From: Mycobacterium sp. IS-1590 | Lineage (GTDB): Bacteria; Actinomycetota; Actinomycetes; Mycobacteriales; Mycobacteriaceae | Length of the DNA: 64,000 nucleotides | Direction: 5' to 3' | Assembly (NCBI RefSeq): GCF_001500025.1 | Contig: NZ_LQIW01000010.1 | Span: forward strand, 1 to 64,000 | In this document: piece after piece, positions 43,914-51,900 of the stretch | How the letters are laid out: every line of letters starts with the position of its first letter | Numbering within the stretch: position 1 is the first letter of the stretch | Translations under genes and position numbers: made by a program | Notes under the pieces: model-generated | What the model was told of the DNA's origin: nothing | Database searches by the model: none | What the model saw: the letters and a program-made list of their open reading frames with translations, nothing else

Positions 43914-44480
43914 CTAGAGCTTCGGCCCTTCGGCCCGCAGTTCATCGACGTTGCGCATCGCCTCGCGCAGCTTGCCCAGCCACTCCTCGGCGTGCTCACC
44001 GACCAGACGAACCGACCACACCAGCGCATCCGAGCGTGACCGTGCCACACCCGCGTCGACGAGCGTGTCGAGCACCTGGCGTTCGGGTTGACGCAGTCGC
44101 GTCATCACCGGAACGGCCATGTTGGTGAACATGATCCGCTCATGGTTCTCGGTGCCTGGTGTCCCGATCTCGACGCCCCAGGCGACCTTGCGGCCGTAGC
44201 GCGCCTCGGCCTCGTCGGCGATGTGCATGCGTTCGGAGCGGGTCTCCTCACGGAACCGCGCGGCCCGTCCGGATGCGCGGGCTTCGCTCTCGCCCCCTTT
44301 GGCTTCCGCAAGGCGGCCGATGACGGTGATCTCCTCGCGGTCGACGATCACCGTCGGGTCCGCTTCGAACCAGCTCTGGGGAAGCCGGCCGGCGAACCAG
44401 TCGGCGGCGTCGCCCGCATCGGGCTGCTGCGCCTGTTGCCAGCCGCCCTGGCGGCGCCGGCCGTGGATGTTATGTCGCAT
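43914..44480 (-). CDS. Conserved actinobacterial protein with a DNA-binding-like C-terminus
   Basis: 188 aa. The first 25 residues are basic and Gln-rich. A block WFAGRLPQSWFEADPTVIVDREEITVIGRLAE (about 28-59) is followed by a charged helical region. The C-terminal part (RQPERQVLDTLVDAGVARSRSDALVWSVRLVGEHAEEWLGKL) resembles the helix-helix portion of ribbon-helix-helix proteins, with the SRSDAL turn. No assigned function. Three perfectly phased 8-bp repeats lie directly before the start codon, the kind of operator used by ribbon-helix-helix repressors, so autoregulation is plausible. The start ATG 44480 is almost inside the operator, so the leader must be very short. Confidence 0.75.
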   Translation of the reverse strand: MRHNIHGRRRQGGWQQAQQPDAGDAADWFAGRLPQSWFEADPTVIVDREEITVIGRLAEAKGGESEARASGRAARFREETRSERMHIADEAEARYGRKVAWGVEIGTPGTENHERIMFTNMAVPVMTRLRQPERQVLDTLVDAGVARSRSDALVWSVRLVGEHAEEWLGKLREAMRNVDELRAEGPKL

Positions 44481-44482
44481 GA

Positions 44483-44506
44483 TTACATGCTTACACCGTT
44501 ACATGG
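44483..44506. promoter_or_regulatory. Three tandem 8-bp iterons (TTACATGC, TTACACCG, TTACATGG)
   Basis: The repeats begin at 44483, 44491 and 44499, an exact 8-bp period, with TTACA invariant and the first and third copies sharing TTACATG. They sit 3 bp upstream of the start codon of the minus-strand gene, so a protein bound there would block its promoter or initiation. Confidence 0.7.
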
Positions 44507-44518
44507 TTAATAGTTGCC

Positions 44519-44537
44519 CGTTCGCCGAGGGCGAACG
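44519..44537. repeat. 8-bp perfect hairpin near the iteron region
   Basis: CGTTCGCC (44519-44526) and GGCGAACG (44530-44537) flank GAG. It lies in the 168-bp spacer 44481-44648, which otherwise contains the iterons and no convincing gene. It may be a short transcript hairpin or part of the divergent control region. Confidence 0.5.
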
Positions 44538-44648
44538 CGCCAGGTCAGACGACTCGCACGGCGCACCCATGACGTACGAGGCCCGGTCGCTGCACGGCCG
44601 CGCCGCGGTCATCGACATGCAGCGGCTCATCCGGGATGGCGCCTGCGC

Positions 44649-44852
44649 TTAGCCGCGCACACGCAGCAACAGCGCACCGCCGCCCACCACCGCACCGATC
44701 AACAGCAGCACGGCCAGGGTGGGGCTGACCAACCACCACACCAGGCCGACCGCGATGAGGGCCGGCGAGGCGACGAAGAGCACCATGCCCGGATGTTGCT
44801 TGATGACCGCGAAGGCGCTCTTCGCCCGCACCCGGTCGATTTCCTTTGCCAT
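44649..44852 (-). CDS. Small two-helix membrane protein
   Basis: 67 aa. A basic N-terminus (MAKEIDRVRAKSAFAVIKQHPG) leads into two hydrophobic stretches, about 23-41 (MVLFVASPALIAVGLVWWL) and 44-63, ending with RVRG. No domain is recognised. Small membrane proteins of this type are often found near surface-stress genes, but nothing in the sequence indicates a role. It is divergent from the AIM24 gene. Confidence 0.65.
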   Translation of the reverse strand: MAKEIDRVRAKSAFAVIKQHPGMVLFVASPALIAVGLVWWLVSPTLAVLLLIGAVVGGGALLLRVRG

Positions 44853-44935
44853 GGCACAAGAATGCCAGTGGTCGCGTGGTTCCGGGCGGGATGTCTCAGT
44901 GCGAAAAGTACCTCACCACATGATGGCCGTCCGGT

Positions 44936-44941
44936 TACTTT
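44936..44941 (+). promoter_or_regulatory. Leaderless -10 element of the AIM24 gene
   Basis: TACTTT is followed by six bases and ATG 44948, consistent with leaderless transcription. Confidence 0.5.
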
Positions 44942-44947
44942 GTAGCC

Positions 44948-45841
44948 ATGACAGCACCGAACAACGGCAGCTGGCGACCCGATCCCGAAGGTCGCTACGA
45001 GTACCGCTGGTGGGACGGGCACAACTGGACCGACCAGGTGTCGCATCAGGGTCAGGTCGGCAGGGCGCCGCTGACCTCACTCGGCGGACCTGCCCCGGTA
45101 CCCCAGGCACCACCACAGCAGGGCGCTCCTCCGCAGGCGATGGCGGTCGGACAGCCCGCAGGCGATGGTTTCGCAGGCATCAGCGGCGATCTGGTGGACG
45201 GCCGGTTCAGCGAGAAAGAGGCCAAGGCCATCGCCAACCAGAACACCAAGATGTTGCGGGTGCGTCTCGGGGAGCCGTTCATGGCGCGGCAAGGCTCGAT
45301 GGTGGCCTACCAGGGCAACGTCGACTTCGCGTTCGAGGGCGGCGGCGCCTCGAAGTTCATCAAGAAGGCGCTGACCGGTGAAGGGCTGCCGCTGATGCGC
45401 TGCCAGGGGCAGGGCGATGTCTTCCTCGCCGAGCGGGGTTACGACGTCCATCTACTGCAGCTATCCAACTCCGGCTTGTCGATCAGCGGGAAGAACGTGT
45501 TGGCGTTCTCGGCGAACCTGAACTGGAACATCGAGCGGGTGCGGGGCGGCAGCATCGCGACCGGCGGCCTGTTCAACACGACGTTGCGCGGGACCGGCTG
45601 GGTGGCGCTGACGACCGACGGGCCACCGGTTGTGCTCAACGCCGCTGAGGCGCCGACGTTCGCCGACACCAATGCGGTGGTGGCGTGGTCGGCAAATCTG
45701 CAGACACAGCTCAAGACGAGCTTCAAGGCCGGCGCGCTGATCGGCCGCGGTTCCGGCGAAGCGATCCAGGTCGCGTTCCACGGGCAGGGGTTCGTGATCG
45801 TGCAGCCATCGGAGGGCACGCCACCGGTCGCAACAACATAG
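44948..45841 (+). CDS. DUF2510-AIM24 family protein
   Basis: 297 aa. The N-terminal DUF2510 module (about residues 8-38, GSWRPDPEGRYEYRWWDGHNWTD) is a short Trp/Gly-rich actinobacterial unit usually attached to membrane or surface proteins. A Pro/Gln/Ala-rich linker of about 40 residues follows. The remaining 210 residues are the AIM24 beta-sandwich: MLRVRLGEPFMARQGSMVAYQGNVDFAFEGGG, QGDVFLAERGYDVHLLQL and ERVRGGSIATGGLFNTTLRGTGWVALTT. AIM24 relatives act in mitochondrial cristae organisation in yeast; bacterial roles are unknown. Basic leaderless promoter upstream. Confidence 0.88.
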   Translation: MTAPNNGSWRPDPEGRYEYRWWDGHNWTDQVSHQGQVGRAPLTSLGGPAPVPQAPPQQGAPPQAMAVGQPAGDGFAGISGDLVDGRFSEKEAKAIANQNTKMLRVRLGEPFMARQGSMVAYQGNVDFAFEGGGASKFIKKALTGEGLPLMRCQGQGDVFLAERGYDVHLLQLSNSGLSISGKNVLAFSANLNWNIERVRGGSIATGGLFNTTLRGTGWVALTTDGPPVVLNAAEAPTFADTNAVVAWSANLQTQLKTSFKAGALIGRGSGEAIQVAFHGQGFVIVQPSEGTPPVATT

Positions 45842-45852
45842 TCAGCTCATGA

Positions 45853-46284
45853 TCACAGCTCGAGCAGCACGGTAACCGGGCCGTCGTTGACCAGCTGAAC
45901 CTGCATGTGAGCGCCGAAAACGCCGGTCGCCACCGTCGCGCCCAGGTCACCCAGCGCGTCGGCGAACGCGGTGACCAGGGGCTCGGCGGTCGTGCGCGGT
46001 GCGGCCGCGTTCCACGCCGGGCGCCGTCCCTTGGCCGTGTTCGCGTACAAGGTGAACTGGCTGACCACCAAGATGGGGGCGCCGATGTCAGAGGCGGACC
46101 TCTCGTCGTCGAGAATCCGCAGCTGCCAGAGCTTTTCGGCCATCCGCCGCGCCTTGGCCGCGTCGTCGTCGTGCGTCACGCCGACCAGTGCGAGCAGGCC
46201 CTGACCCTCGGGCTGGATCGCCCCGACGACCTCGCCGTCCACGGTGACGGCTGCTGAAGTGACCCGTTGGGCGAGAACACGCAT
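45853..46284 (-). CDS. dtd: D-aminoacyl-tRNA deacylase
   Basis: 143 aa from ATG 46284; an extension to 46302 adds only six residues before the conserved MRVLAQRV start. Catalytic motifs are SQFTLY (75-80) and NDGPVT (133-138), which form the cross-subunit active site of the Dtd homodimer. It hydrolyses D-Tyr and other D-aminoacyl- or Gly-mischarged tRNAs and keeps translation homochiral. It is divergent from the copper chaperone gene. In M. tuberculosis dtd lies elsewhere (Rv1897c), consistent with this stretch being rearranged. Confidence 0.92.
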   Translation of the reverse strand: MRVLAQRVTSAAVTVDGEVVGAIQPEGQGLLALVGVTHDDDAAKARRMAEKLWQLRILDDERSASDIGAPILVVSQFTLYANTAKGRRPAWNAAAPRTTAEPLVTAFADALGDLGATVATGVFGAHMQVQLVNDGPVTVLLEL

Positions 46285-46339
46285 GTTCGCCGATGCTGCC
46301 ATGGTGGTCGCACCGAAGTCGGGCGCACACCCGGCCTAG

Positions 46340-46366
46340 ATACCCCTAGGGGGTATCAGGTACTCT
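46340..46366 (+). promoter_or_regulatory. CsoR/RicR-type copper operator overlapping a leaderless promoter
   Basis: ATACCCCTAGGGGGTAT at 46340-46356 is a near-perfect dyad and fits exactly the TACCC-N5-GGGTA form of copper-responsive CsoR/RicR sites in mycobacteria. TACTCT at 46361-46366 is followed by six bases and the ATG 46373, so the operator sits between the -35 and -10 positions. Repressor without Cu(I) would block RNA polymerase; copper would release it. Confidence 0.85.
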
Positions 46367-46372
46367 GGCTCC

Positions 46373-46579
46373 ATGGCTACCACCACTGTCACAGTCACCG
46401 GAATGACCTGCGAACACTGCGCCGCATCGGTGCGAGAGGAACTCGGGGAGATCCCGGGCGTGAAGACGGTCGACGTGGATGTCGCCAGCGGAGCCGTGAC
46501 CATCGACAGTTCCGAACCCGTGGGAGCCGCCGCCATCAGGGCCGCCGTGGAAGAGGCCGGCTACCAGCTGGCGAGCTGA
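46373..46579 (+). CDS. Copper chaperone (CopZ-like HMA domain)
   Basis: 68 aa single heavy-metal-associated domain with Cu(I)-binding motif MTCEHC (C13, C16) after the first strand and EEAGYQL near the C-terminus, the usual betaalphabeta-betaalphabeta ferredoxin-like fold. It should carry Cu(I) to the P-type ATPase encoded two genes downstream. Translation is predicted to start at the first transcribed base. Its stop and the next ATG overlap by one base (TGATG). Confidence 0.92.
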   Translation: MATTTVTVTGMTCEHCAASVREELGEIPGVKTVDVDVASGAVTIDSSEPVGAAAIRAAVEEAGYQLAS

Positions 46580-47499
46580 TGAAGACCGCCCCTCGAATCG
46601 CCGCGTTCATCGCCGCACTCGCGGTGGTGTTCGCAGCATCGATGTGGGTTGGCCGCTCGTTCGGTCCCGAGAGTGATGCCGCTGCACAGCACCACTCCGC
46701 CGCACCCGAGGATCTCGAGCAGCCCACCCGGTCCCCCGGCGGCTTACAGGTCACCGAAAGCGGCTACACGCTGGACGTGACCCACCCGCTCCCGCCGGCC
46801 AACGCAGACTCGCCGCTGGAGTTCAGGATCCTCGACCAAAGCGGTGCTCCCGTGAGGCAATTCGATGAAACTCACGAGAAGCTGTTGCACCTGATCGTGG
46901 TCCGCAACGACTTGGCCGCATTCCAGCATCTTCACCCCGTGCTCGACGACCGCGGCACGTGGCGCACTTCGGTGGATTTCAGCCGCGCGGGCGACTACCG
47001 CGTATTCGCCGACTTCGTGCCCACCGGCGGTCCCGCGCTCACCCTCGGCGCCAATGTGCATGTCCCCGGGCCGTATTCGCCCATCCCGCTGCCTGCGGCC
47101 GACTCGTCGTCATCCGTCGACGACTACACCGTCAGGCTCAGCGGAACCCCGAAAGCCGGTGAAGCGTCGGCTCTTACGCTGACGGTCAACCGCGACGGCG
47201 TTCCGGTGGACGACCTGCAGCCGTACCTGGGCTCCTACGGTCATCTCGTCGCGCTGCGCGCCGCCGACCTCGCATACCTGCACGTACATCCGATGGGCGT
47301 GCCCGGCGACGCAACCACGCGGCCGGGGCCGGCGATCGAGTTCCACACGACCTTCCCCAGCGCCGGGCAGTATCGCCTCTTCCTCGATTTCCGACACCGC
47401 GACGTCGTGCGCACGGCCGAATTCACCGTGTCGGTCGATCCCTCCGCGCAGCAGGGCGTCCCCACGCACGACCCTGGTGAGGCCGGCCATGGCCACTGA
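46579..47499 (+). CDS. Membrane-anchored or secreted His-rich protein of the copper module
   Basis: 306 aa. One hydrophobic segment (about 7-25) anchors or exports the protein; a His-pair (AAAQHHSA) follows. Two similar beta-rich halves carry closely spaced histidines: [24 protein letters not shown] (about 98-121) and [20 protein letters not shown], and the tail ends GEAGHGH. These look like Cu/metal-binding sites in repeated immunoglobulin-like domains exposed outside the membrane. Proteins of this type accompany P1B-ATPases in actinobacteria but have no established mechanism. Coupled upstream to the chaperone and overlapping the ATPase gene by 11 bp. Confidence 0.8.
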   Translation: MKTAPRIAAFIAALAVVFAASMWVGRSFGPESDAAAQHHSAAPEDLEQPTRSPGGLQVTESGYTLDVTHPLPPANADSPLEFRILDQSGAPVRQFDETHEKLLHLIVVRNDLAAFQHLHPVLDDRGTWRTSVDFSRAGDYRVFADFVPTGGPALTLGANVHVPGPYSPIPLPAADSSSSVDDYTVRLSGTPKAGEASALTLTVNRDGVPVDDLQPYLGSYGHLVALRAADLAYLHVHPMGVPGDATTRPGPAIEFHTTFPSAGQYRLFLDFRHRDVVRTAEFTVSVDPSAQQGVPTHDPGEAGHGH

Positions 47500-49702
47500 C
47501 ACGATCGAGCTGTCCATCGACGGTATGACGTGTGCTTCGTGCGCGAACCGAATCGAGCGCAAGCTCAACAAGATCGACGGCGTGACGGCCACCGTCAACT
47601 TCGCCACCGAGAAGGCGCGCGTCGAATACAGCGCAGGCGTGACGCCGCAGGCACTGGTGGCCACCGTCGAGGACGCCGGCTATCAAGCCCACCTGCCCAC
47701 CGATCAGGCGACAGTCGCCGAAGAGGATCCGACCGCCACACTGCGGCACCGGCTCCTGGTCTCCCTCGCCTTGAGCGTTCCGGTGATCGCGATGGCGATG
47801 ATCCCCGCCCTGCAGTTCACGAATTGGCAGTGGCTCTCGCTGACGCTGACGGCGCCGGTGGTGGTGTGGGGGGCGTGGCCGTTCCACCGTGCGGCGTGGG
47901 CGAACCTGCGCCACGGCAGCGCCACCATGGACACGCTGATTTCGATGGGCACGCTCGCAGCGCTGGGATGGTCGGTCTACGCGTTGTTCTGGGGCACCGC
48001 GGGAACTCCGGGGATGACGCACGGCTTCGAGCTGACGCTGTCGCGCACCGACGGTGCGGGCAGCGTGTACTTCGAGGTCGCTGCGGGGGTCACGACGTTC
48101 ATCCTGGCCGGGCGATATTTCGAAGCTCGCTCCAAGCGGCGTGCCGGTGCGGCCCTGCGCGCACTTCTGGAACTGGGCGCCAAAGACGTCGTGGTCCGCA
48201 GAGATACCGGCGAACAACAGATCCCGATCGACCAGCTCGCCGTCGGCGACGAGTTCGTGGTGCGTCCCGGCGAGAAGATCGCCGCCGACGGAGTGGTGGT
48301 CGAGGGCGCCTCAGCGGTGGATGCCTCGATGCTGACCGGCGAATCGGTTCCGGTGGACGTCGGTCCCGGCGACGAGGTCGTGGGTGCGACTGTCAACGTC
48401 GACGGCCGACTCGTGGTGCGGGCCACGCGGATCGGCGCCGACACGCAGCTTGCCCAGATGGCCCGGATGGTCGAGGCCGCCCAGAGCGGCAAGGCGGACG
48501 CACAGCGACTTGCCGACAGGATCTCGGGTGTGTTCGTGCCGATTGTGATCGCCCTATCGGTTGCGACTCTGGGGTTCTGGTTGGGCACCGGCGGATCCGT
48601 CGCGACCGCTTTCACCGCCGCGGTGGCGGTGCTGATCATCGCGTGCCCGTGCGCGCTGGGGCTGGCGACGCCGACCGCGCTGATGGTCGGCACCGGACGC
48701 GGCGCGCAGCTGGGCATCTTGATCAAGGGGCCGGAGGTGTTGGAGTCGACCCGGCGGATCGACACCATCGTGTTGGACAAGACGGGGACCATCACCACCG
48801 GCAGGATGACGTTGATCGATGTCGTCCCCGCCGACGGCGAACGGCCCGACGACGTGCTGCGGATGGCCGGCGCGGTCGAGGACGGTTCCGAGCACCCGAT
48901 CGCCAGGGCGATCGTGACCGGTGCGCGGGAGAAGCTGGGTGAGCTGCCGAGGGTGGAGGAATTCACCAACCTGCGCGGCCTCGGGGTGCGCGGGCGGATC
49001 GATGGCCGCGACGTGACGGTCGGACGGCAACGGTTGCTGTCGTCGCACGAGCTGCCCGCCTCGTTGAAAACCACGGTGCGGCAGGAGGAGTCCCAGGGGC
49101 GCACCGCGGTCATCGTCGGGTGGGACGGCGTGGCGCGTGGTGTGTTGGTGGTGGCGGATGCGATCAAACCCACGTCACCGGAAGCGATCTCGCGACTTCG
49201 TGCGCTGGGCTTGAAACCGATCATGGTAACCGGCGACAACGAAGCGGCGGCGCGCACGATCGCCGCGCAGGTGGGTATCGAAGATGTCGTCGCCGAAGTA
49301 CTGCCGCAGGACAAGGTGGATGCCGTCCAGCGCCTGCAGGCCGACGGCAAGGTGGTCGCGATGGTCGGCGACGGCGTCAACGACGCGGCGGCGCTGGCCC
49401 AGGCCGACCTCGGACTCGCAATGGGCAGTGGCACCGACGTCGCGATCGAAGCGAGCGACCTGACCCTGGTGCGCGATGACCTGAATGCGGTCCCCGACGC
49501 GATACGCCTGTCTCGTCGGACGCTGGCGACGATCAAGGGAAACCTGTTCTGGGCGTTCGCTTATAACGTCGCGGCGTTGCCGTTGGCGGCGGCCGGGTTG
49601 TTGAACCCGATGATCGCCGGTGCGGCGATGGCGTTCAGTTCGGTGTTCGTCGTCAGCAACAGCCTTCGGCTGCGCCGGTTCACCGCTGCCGCGTCGCGCT
49701 GA
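47489..49702 (+). CDS. Copper-translocating P1B-type ATPase (CtpV/CopA-like)
   Basis: 737 aa from ATG 47489. One N-terminal HMA domain with MTCASC (C15, C18) precedes eight predicted membrane helices. ACPCALG in helix 6 is the Cu(I) CPC motif (about 386-388), the phosphorylation site is DKTGT (about D430), with the TGES actuator motif (LTGESVP), HP motif (SEHPIA) and GDGVND. It exports Cu(I) at the expense of ATP. It is the last gene of a three-gene operon under a CsoR/RicR operator. CtpV is the nearest named mycobacterial type, but the symbol is not asserted. Confidence 0.93.
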   Translation: MATDTIELSIDGMTCASCANRIERKLNKIDGVTATVNFATEKARVEYSAGVTPQALVATVEDAGYQAHLPTDQATVAEEDPTATLRHRLLVSLALSVPVIAMAMIPALQFTNWQWLSLTLTAPVVVWGAWPFHRAAWANLRHGSATMDTLISMGTLAALGWSVYALFWGTAGTPGMTHGFELTLSRTDGAGSVYFEVAAGVTTFILAGRYFEARSKRRAGAALRALLELGAKDVVVRRDTGEQQIPIDQLAVGDEFVVRPGEKIAADGVVVEGASAVDASMLTGESVPVDVGPGDEVVGATVNVDGRLVVRATRIGADTQLAQMARMVEAAQSGKADAQRLADRISGVFVPIVIALSVATLGFWLGTGGSVATAFTAAVAVLIIACPCALGLATPTALMVGTGRGAQLGILIKGPEVLESTRRIDTIVLDKTGTITTGRMTLIDVVPADGERPDDVLRMAGAVEDGSEHPIARAIVTGAREKLGELPRVEEFTNLRGLGVRGRIDGRDVTVGRQRLLSSHELPASLKTTVRQEESQGRTAVIVGWDGVARGVLVVADAIKPTSPEAISRLRALGLKPIMVTGDNEAAARTIAAQVGIEDVVAEVLPQDKVDAVQRLQADGKVVAMVGDGVNDAAALAQADLGLAMGSGTDVAIEASDLTLVRDDLNAVPDAIRLSRRTLATIKGNLFWAFAYNVAALPLAAAGLLNPMIAGAAMAFSSVFVVSNSLRLRRFTAAASR

Positions 49703-49703
49703 G

Positions 49704-50114
49704 CTACAGCGTGACGTTGATCGGGCCGAGCATGTCGCAGTTCGGTTCGAGCGCGTCCGCAAAGACCTTGCCGCAGCCGCGCCCGCTCGCGATGTACTGA
49801 GCGCCCGGCTGGTACGGCTCGAAGAACACCTGCGCAACCCCGGGTCCCCGCGCCTGGGTGCACTGCCCCTGAGAGTCGTGACCGGCGCGGTGGACGCACG
49901 CGACGCTGTACGCCGGCTGGAACGGCGCACCGCAGGCGATGAACGAGACCGTCGCGGTCACCTTGCTCACGGCACCGGTATTCACGACCTGCGGCGGCGA
50001 CAGCGTGTATCCGCACGCCGGCTGCGGCGGCTGCGCGCTCGCCGTACCCGCACCCAGCAGACCGGACGATGCGACGAACAGTGTGACCAGCACGGCTTTT
50101 GCGACCCGGCTCAT
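49704..50114 (-). CDS. Exported cysteine-containing protein
   Basis: 136 aa from ATG 50114; ATG 50132 adds six residues. A signal peptide of about 29 residues ends SAQ/PPQPACGYTL. The mature domain is beta-rich and holds six cysteines (PACGYT, FIACGAP, VACVHR, GQCTQ, GRGCGK, PNCDML), probably three disulfides, suited to the cell-wall space. No family is recognised beyond conserved mycobacterial secreted proteins. It converges with the copper ATPase (1 bp apart), and sits before the adenylyl cyclase. Confidence 0.75.
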   Translation of the reverse strand: MSRVAKAVLVTLFVASSGLLGAGTASAQPPQPACGYTLSPPQVVNTGAVSKVTATVSFIACGAPFQPAYSVACVHRAGHDSQGQCTQARGPGVAQVFFEPYQPGAQYIASGRGCGKVFADALEPNCDMLGPINVTL

Positions 50115-50246
50115 GCCTGGATCGTAGATCACCCCACCGGCGGCCGTTTCGAATTGCGGGCGGTCGTCTCACGGGGCTTCGCTGTCTTTGGGTGGTTTTC
50201 TGGGCCGGCGGGACAGAGCCGAACGATTGTTCGCCCGGCCGGCAGG

Positions 50247-51362
50247 TCAGTCCGCGCGTCGCACACGGAACAACTTCACGTCGGACTTGATCCCCTTCAG
50301 ATGCCGGGAGCCCGCGAACGAGAACGAGAACCGCTCGTCGTCCCCGATCGCCTCGTGCGTCGATCCCGAGACCAGGACGGAGCCGGGCCGAGCGGCGCCG
50401 GTGACACGGCTCGCGAGGTTTACCGCCCCTCCGAACCAGTCGCCGGTCCGGCTCACGGCCATCCCCGTCGCGAGGCCGACGCGGAGCCGTGGAAAGTCGT
50501 CGTCGTCGTTGGTCTTCTCGACGAGGGTCAGCGCCGCTTCCAGCAGCGGCACCGGCTCCTGGCTGACGAGCATCACCTCATCCCCGATCGTCTTGACGAA
50601 CCGCACGGGCGGGACGGACACCTCGTGCGCGAGATCGAAGAGTCGGTGCGCGAGCCGCTCCAGATCCTCGGGCGGCACCGCCTCACCGAGCCGGGTGAAG
50701 CCGACGAGATCGGCGAACGCGATCGTCACGAGTCGCGCGCCCGGCAGCCGTTGCCCCTTCGCGCGTTCGGAGGCGGTGATCGCCTCGGTCTCCATCAGAT
50801 GCCGCAGCTGCAGCCGCAGCATGTCCTGAATCATGGGGCCGAGCAGCGGGTTTGCGGTGCGCACCAACGCCTCGGCGTTCTTGGCGATGACGAGCTCCGA
50901 AGCGCCCGGGTTGAGCACCGAAGCGAGCCCGGCGTAGCGCATCACCTCGGCGGCCTTCGACAGCCCCTCGGCGAGCACCCGCGTGATCTGAATGATCTGA
51001 TCCGGCAGGATCCCGATCTCGATGAACCGCTGCGCATAAGCTGCGGCTTCGGCGTCCGCGCGCAGGTGGACCTTGGCATCGGGATCGTCGACGGTGGGCA
51101 ACCCCATCGCGCGCTGAATACGCTGCAGAAGTTCGAGGTCGATGCCTGTCTTCTCGCTGGTCTCCCGGGCGGAGACGTAGACGCCATCGTCGCCGAGTTC
51201 CTGACGCGCGGCGAGCAGCATCGGCAGGTACGCGTTGCGGATCACCTCGACGTCGATGTCTCTGCTCACCAACCACGAAACCAGTTCGGCGCGTTCGGCG
51301 CGTTCCGCACCTTCGAGCCCGTCGAGCAGACCGGACCCTTCGACGTCGAAGTCATCGGCCAC
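50247..51362 (-). CDS. pH-sensor-type class III adenylyl cyclase (Rv1264-like)
   Basis: 371 aa. The N-terminal ~205 residues form the alpha-helical regulatory domain of the Rv1264 type ([53 protein letters not shown]). The catalytic domain is complete: metal residues D218 and D261, adenine-selecting K257 and D308, N315 and R319, each shifted by exactly four from the Rv1264 numbering as I remember it. In Rv1264 the N-terminal domain inhibits the homodimer at neutral pH and activates it in acid. It should make cAMP from ATP on acidification. It is divergent from the inosine-DNA glycosylase, 34 bp apart. Confidence 0.93.
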   Translation of the reverse strand: MADDFDVEGSGLLDGLEGAERAERAELVSWLVSRDIDVEVIRNAYLPMLLAARQELGDDGVYVSARETSEKTGIDLELLQRIQRAMGLPTVDDPDAKVHLRADAEAAAYAQRFIEIGILPDQIIQITRVLAEGLSKAAEVMRYAGLASVLNPGASELVIAKNAEALVRTANPLLGPMIQDMLRLQLRHLMETEAITASERAKGQRLPGARLVTIAFADLVGFTRLGEAVPPEDLERLAHRLFDLAHEVSVPPVRFVKTIGDEVMLVSQEPVPLLEAALTLVEKTNDDDDFPRLRVGLATGMAVSRTGDWFGGAVNLASRVTGAARPGSVLVSGSTHEAIGDDERFSFSFAGSRHLKGIKSDVKLFRVRRAD

Positions 51363-51384
51363 CGGCCCAACCTATACCCCGTGC

Positions 51385-51390
51385 GATAGT
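51385..51390 (+). promoter_or_regulatory. Leaderless -10 element of the DNA glycosylase gene
   Basis: GATAGT is followed by six bases and ATG 51397 in the 34-bp gap to the divergent adenylyl cyclase. The cyclase promoter must overlap the same short segment or the glycosylase coding sequence. Confidence 0.4.
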
Positions 51391-51396
51391 CGAAAC

Positions 51397-51900
51397 ATGG
51401 GTTCTGAGGTGCTGTACGGGTTCGCGCCGATTCTCGGCGCACGACCCCACACGTTGATCCTCGGCAACATGCCCAGCGTCATGTCACTCGAAGCGCACCA
51501 GTACTACGGCAACCCTCGCAATGCCTTCTGGCGCATCGCAGCCGACATCTTCGGATTCGGGGCAGACGCGCCGTACGAGCAGCGTTGCGCCGCACTCACC
51601 GACCATGGATTCGCAGTCTGGGATGTGCTGCGATCGTGCCGGCGCGAGGGCAGCCTGGATTCCGCGGTGAAGCCGGAAAGCATGGTGGCGAACGACTTTC
51701 AGCGGTTCTTCGACGAGCATCCCACCATTGCGTTGGTGTTGTTCAACGGTGCCGCGGCGGAGAAGAACTACATACGACTCGGCTCCGTCGCAAAAGATTT
51801 GCGCTATCGACGCCTGCCGTCGACCAGCCCGGCGCAGACCATGCCGTTCGTCGAGAAGCTCGCGATCTGGCGCACGGCCCTGTCCGAGGCGATGGTCTAG
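51397..51900 (+). CDS. DNA-deoxyinosine (hypoxanthine) glycosylase, UDG superfamily family 6
   Basis: 167 aa from ATG 51397. Characteristic motifs are LILGNMPSVMSLEAHQYYGNPRNAFWRI near the N-terminus (with Asn in NAFW), GFAVWDVL, VLFNGAAAEKNY, and the late loop LPSTSPAQ. Members of this family excise hypoxanthine produced by adenine deamination from DNA. A second UDG-superfamily gene (udgB) is 5.3 kb away. Its stop shares CTAG (51897-51900) with the amidase gene. Confidence 0.88.
   Translation: MGSEVLYGFAPILGARPHTLILGNMPSVMSLEAHQYYGNPRNAFWRIAADIFGFGADAPYEQRCAALTDHGFAVWDVLRSCRREGSLDSAVKPESMVANDFQRFFDEHPTIALVLFNGAAAEKNYIRLGSVAKDLRYRRLPSTSPAQTMPFVEKLAIWRTALSEAMV

Noticed and set aside
44503..44652. 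49-codon plus-strand ORF starting in the iterons
   Set aside because: No recognisable domain, start codon buried in the operator, and no independent promoter; an internal ATG at 44569 is no better.
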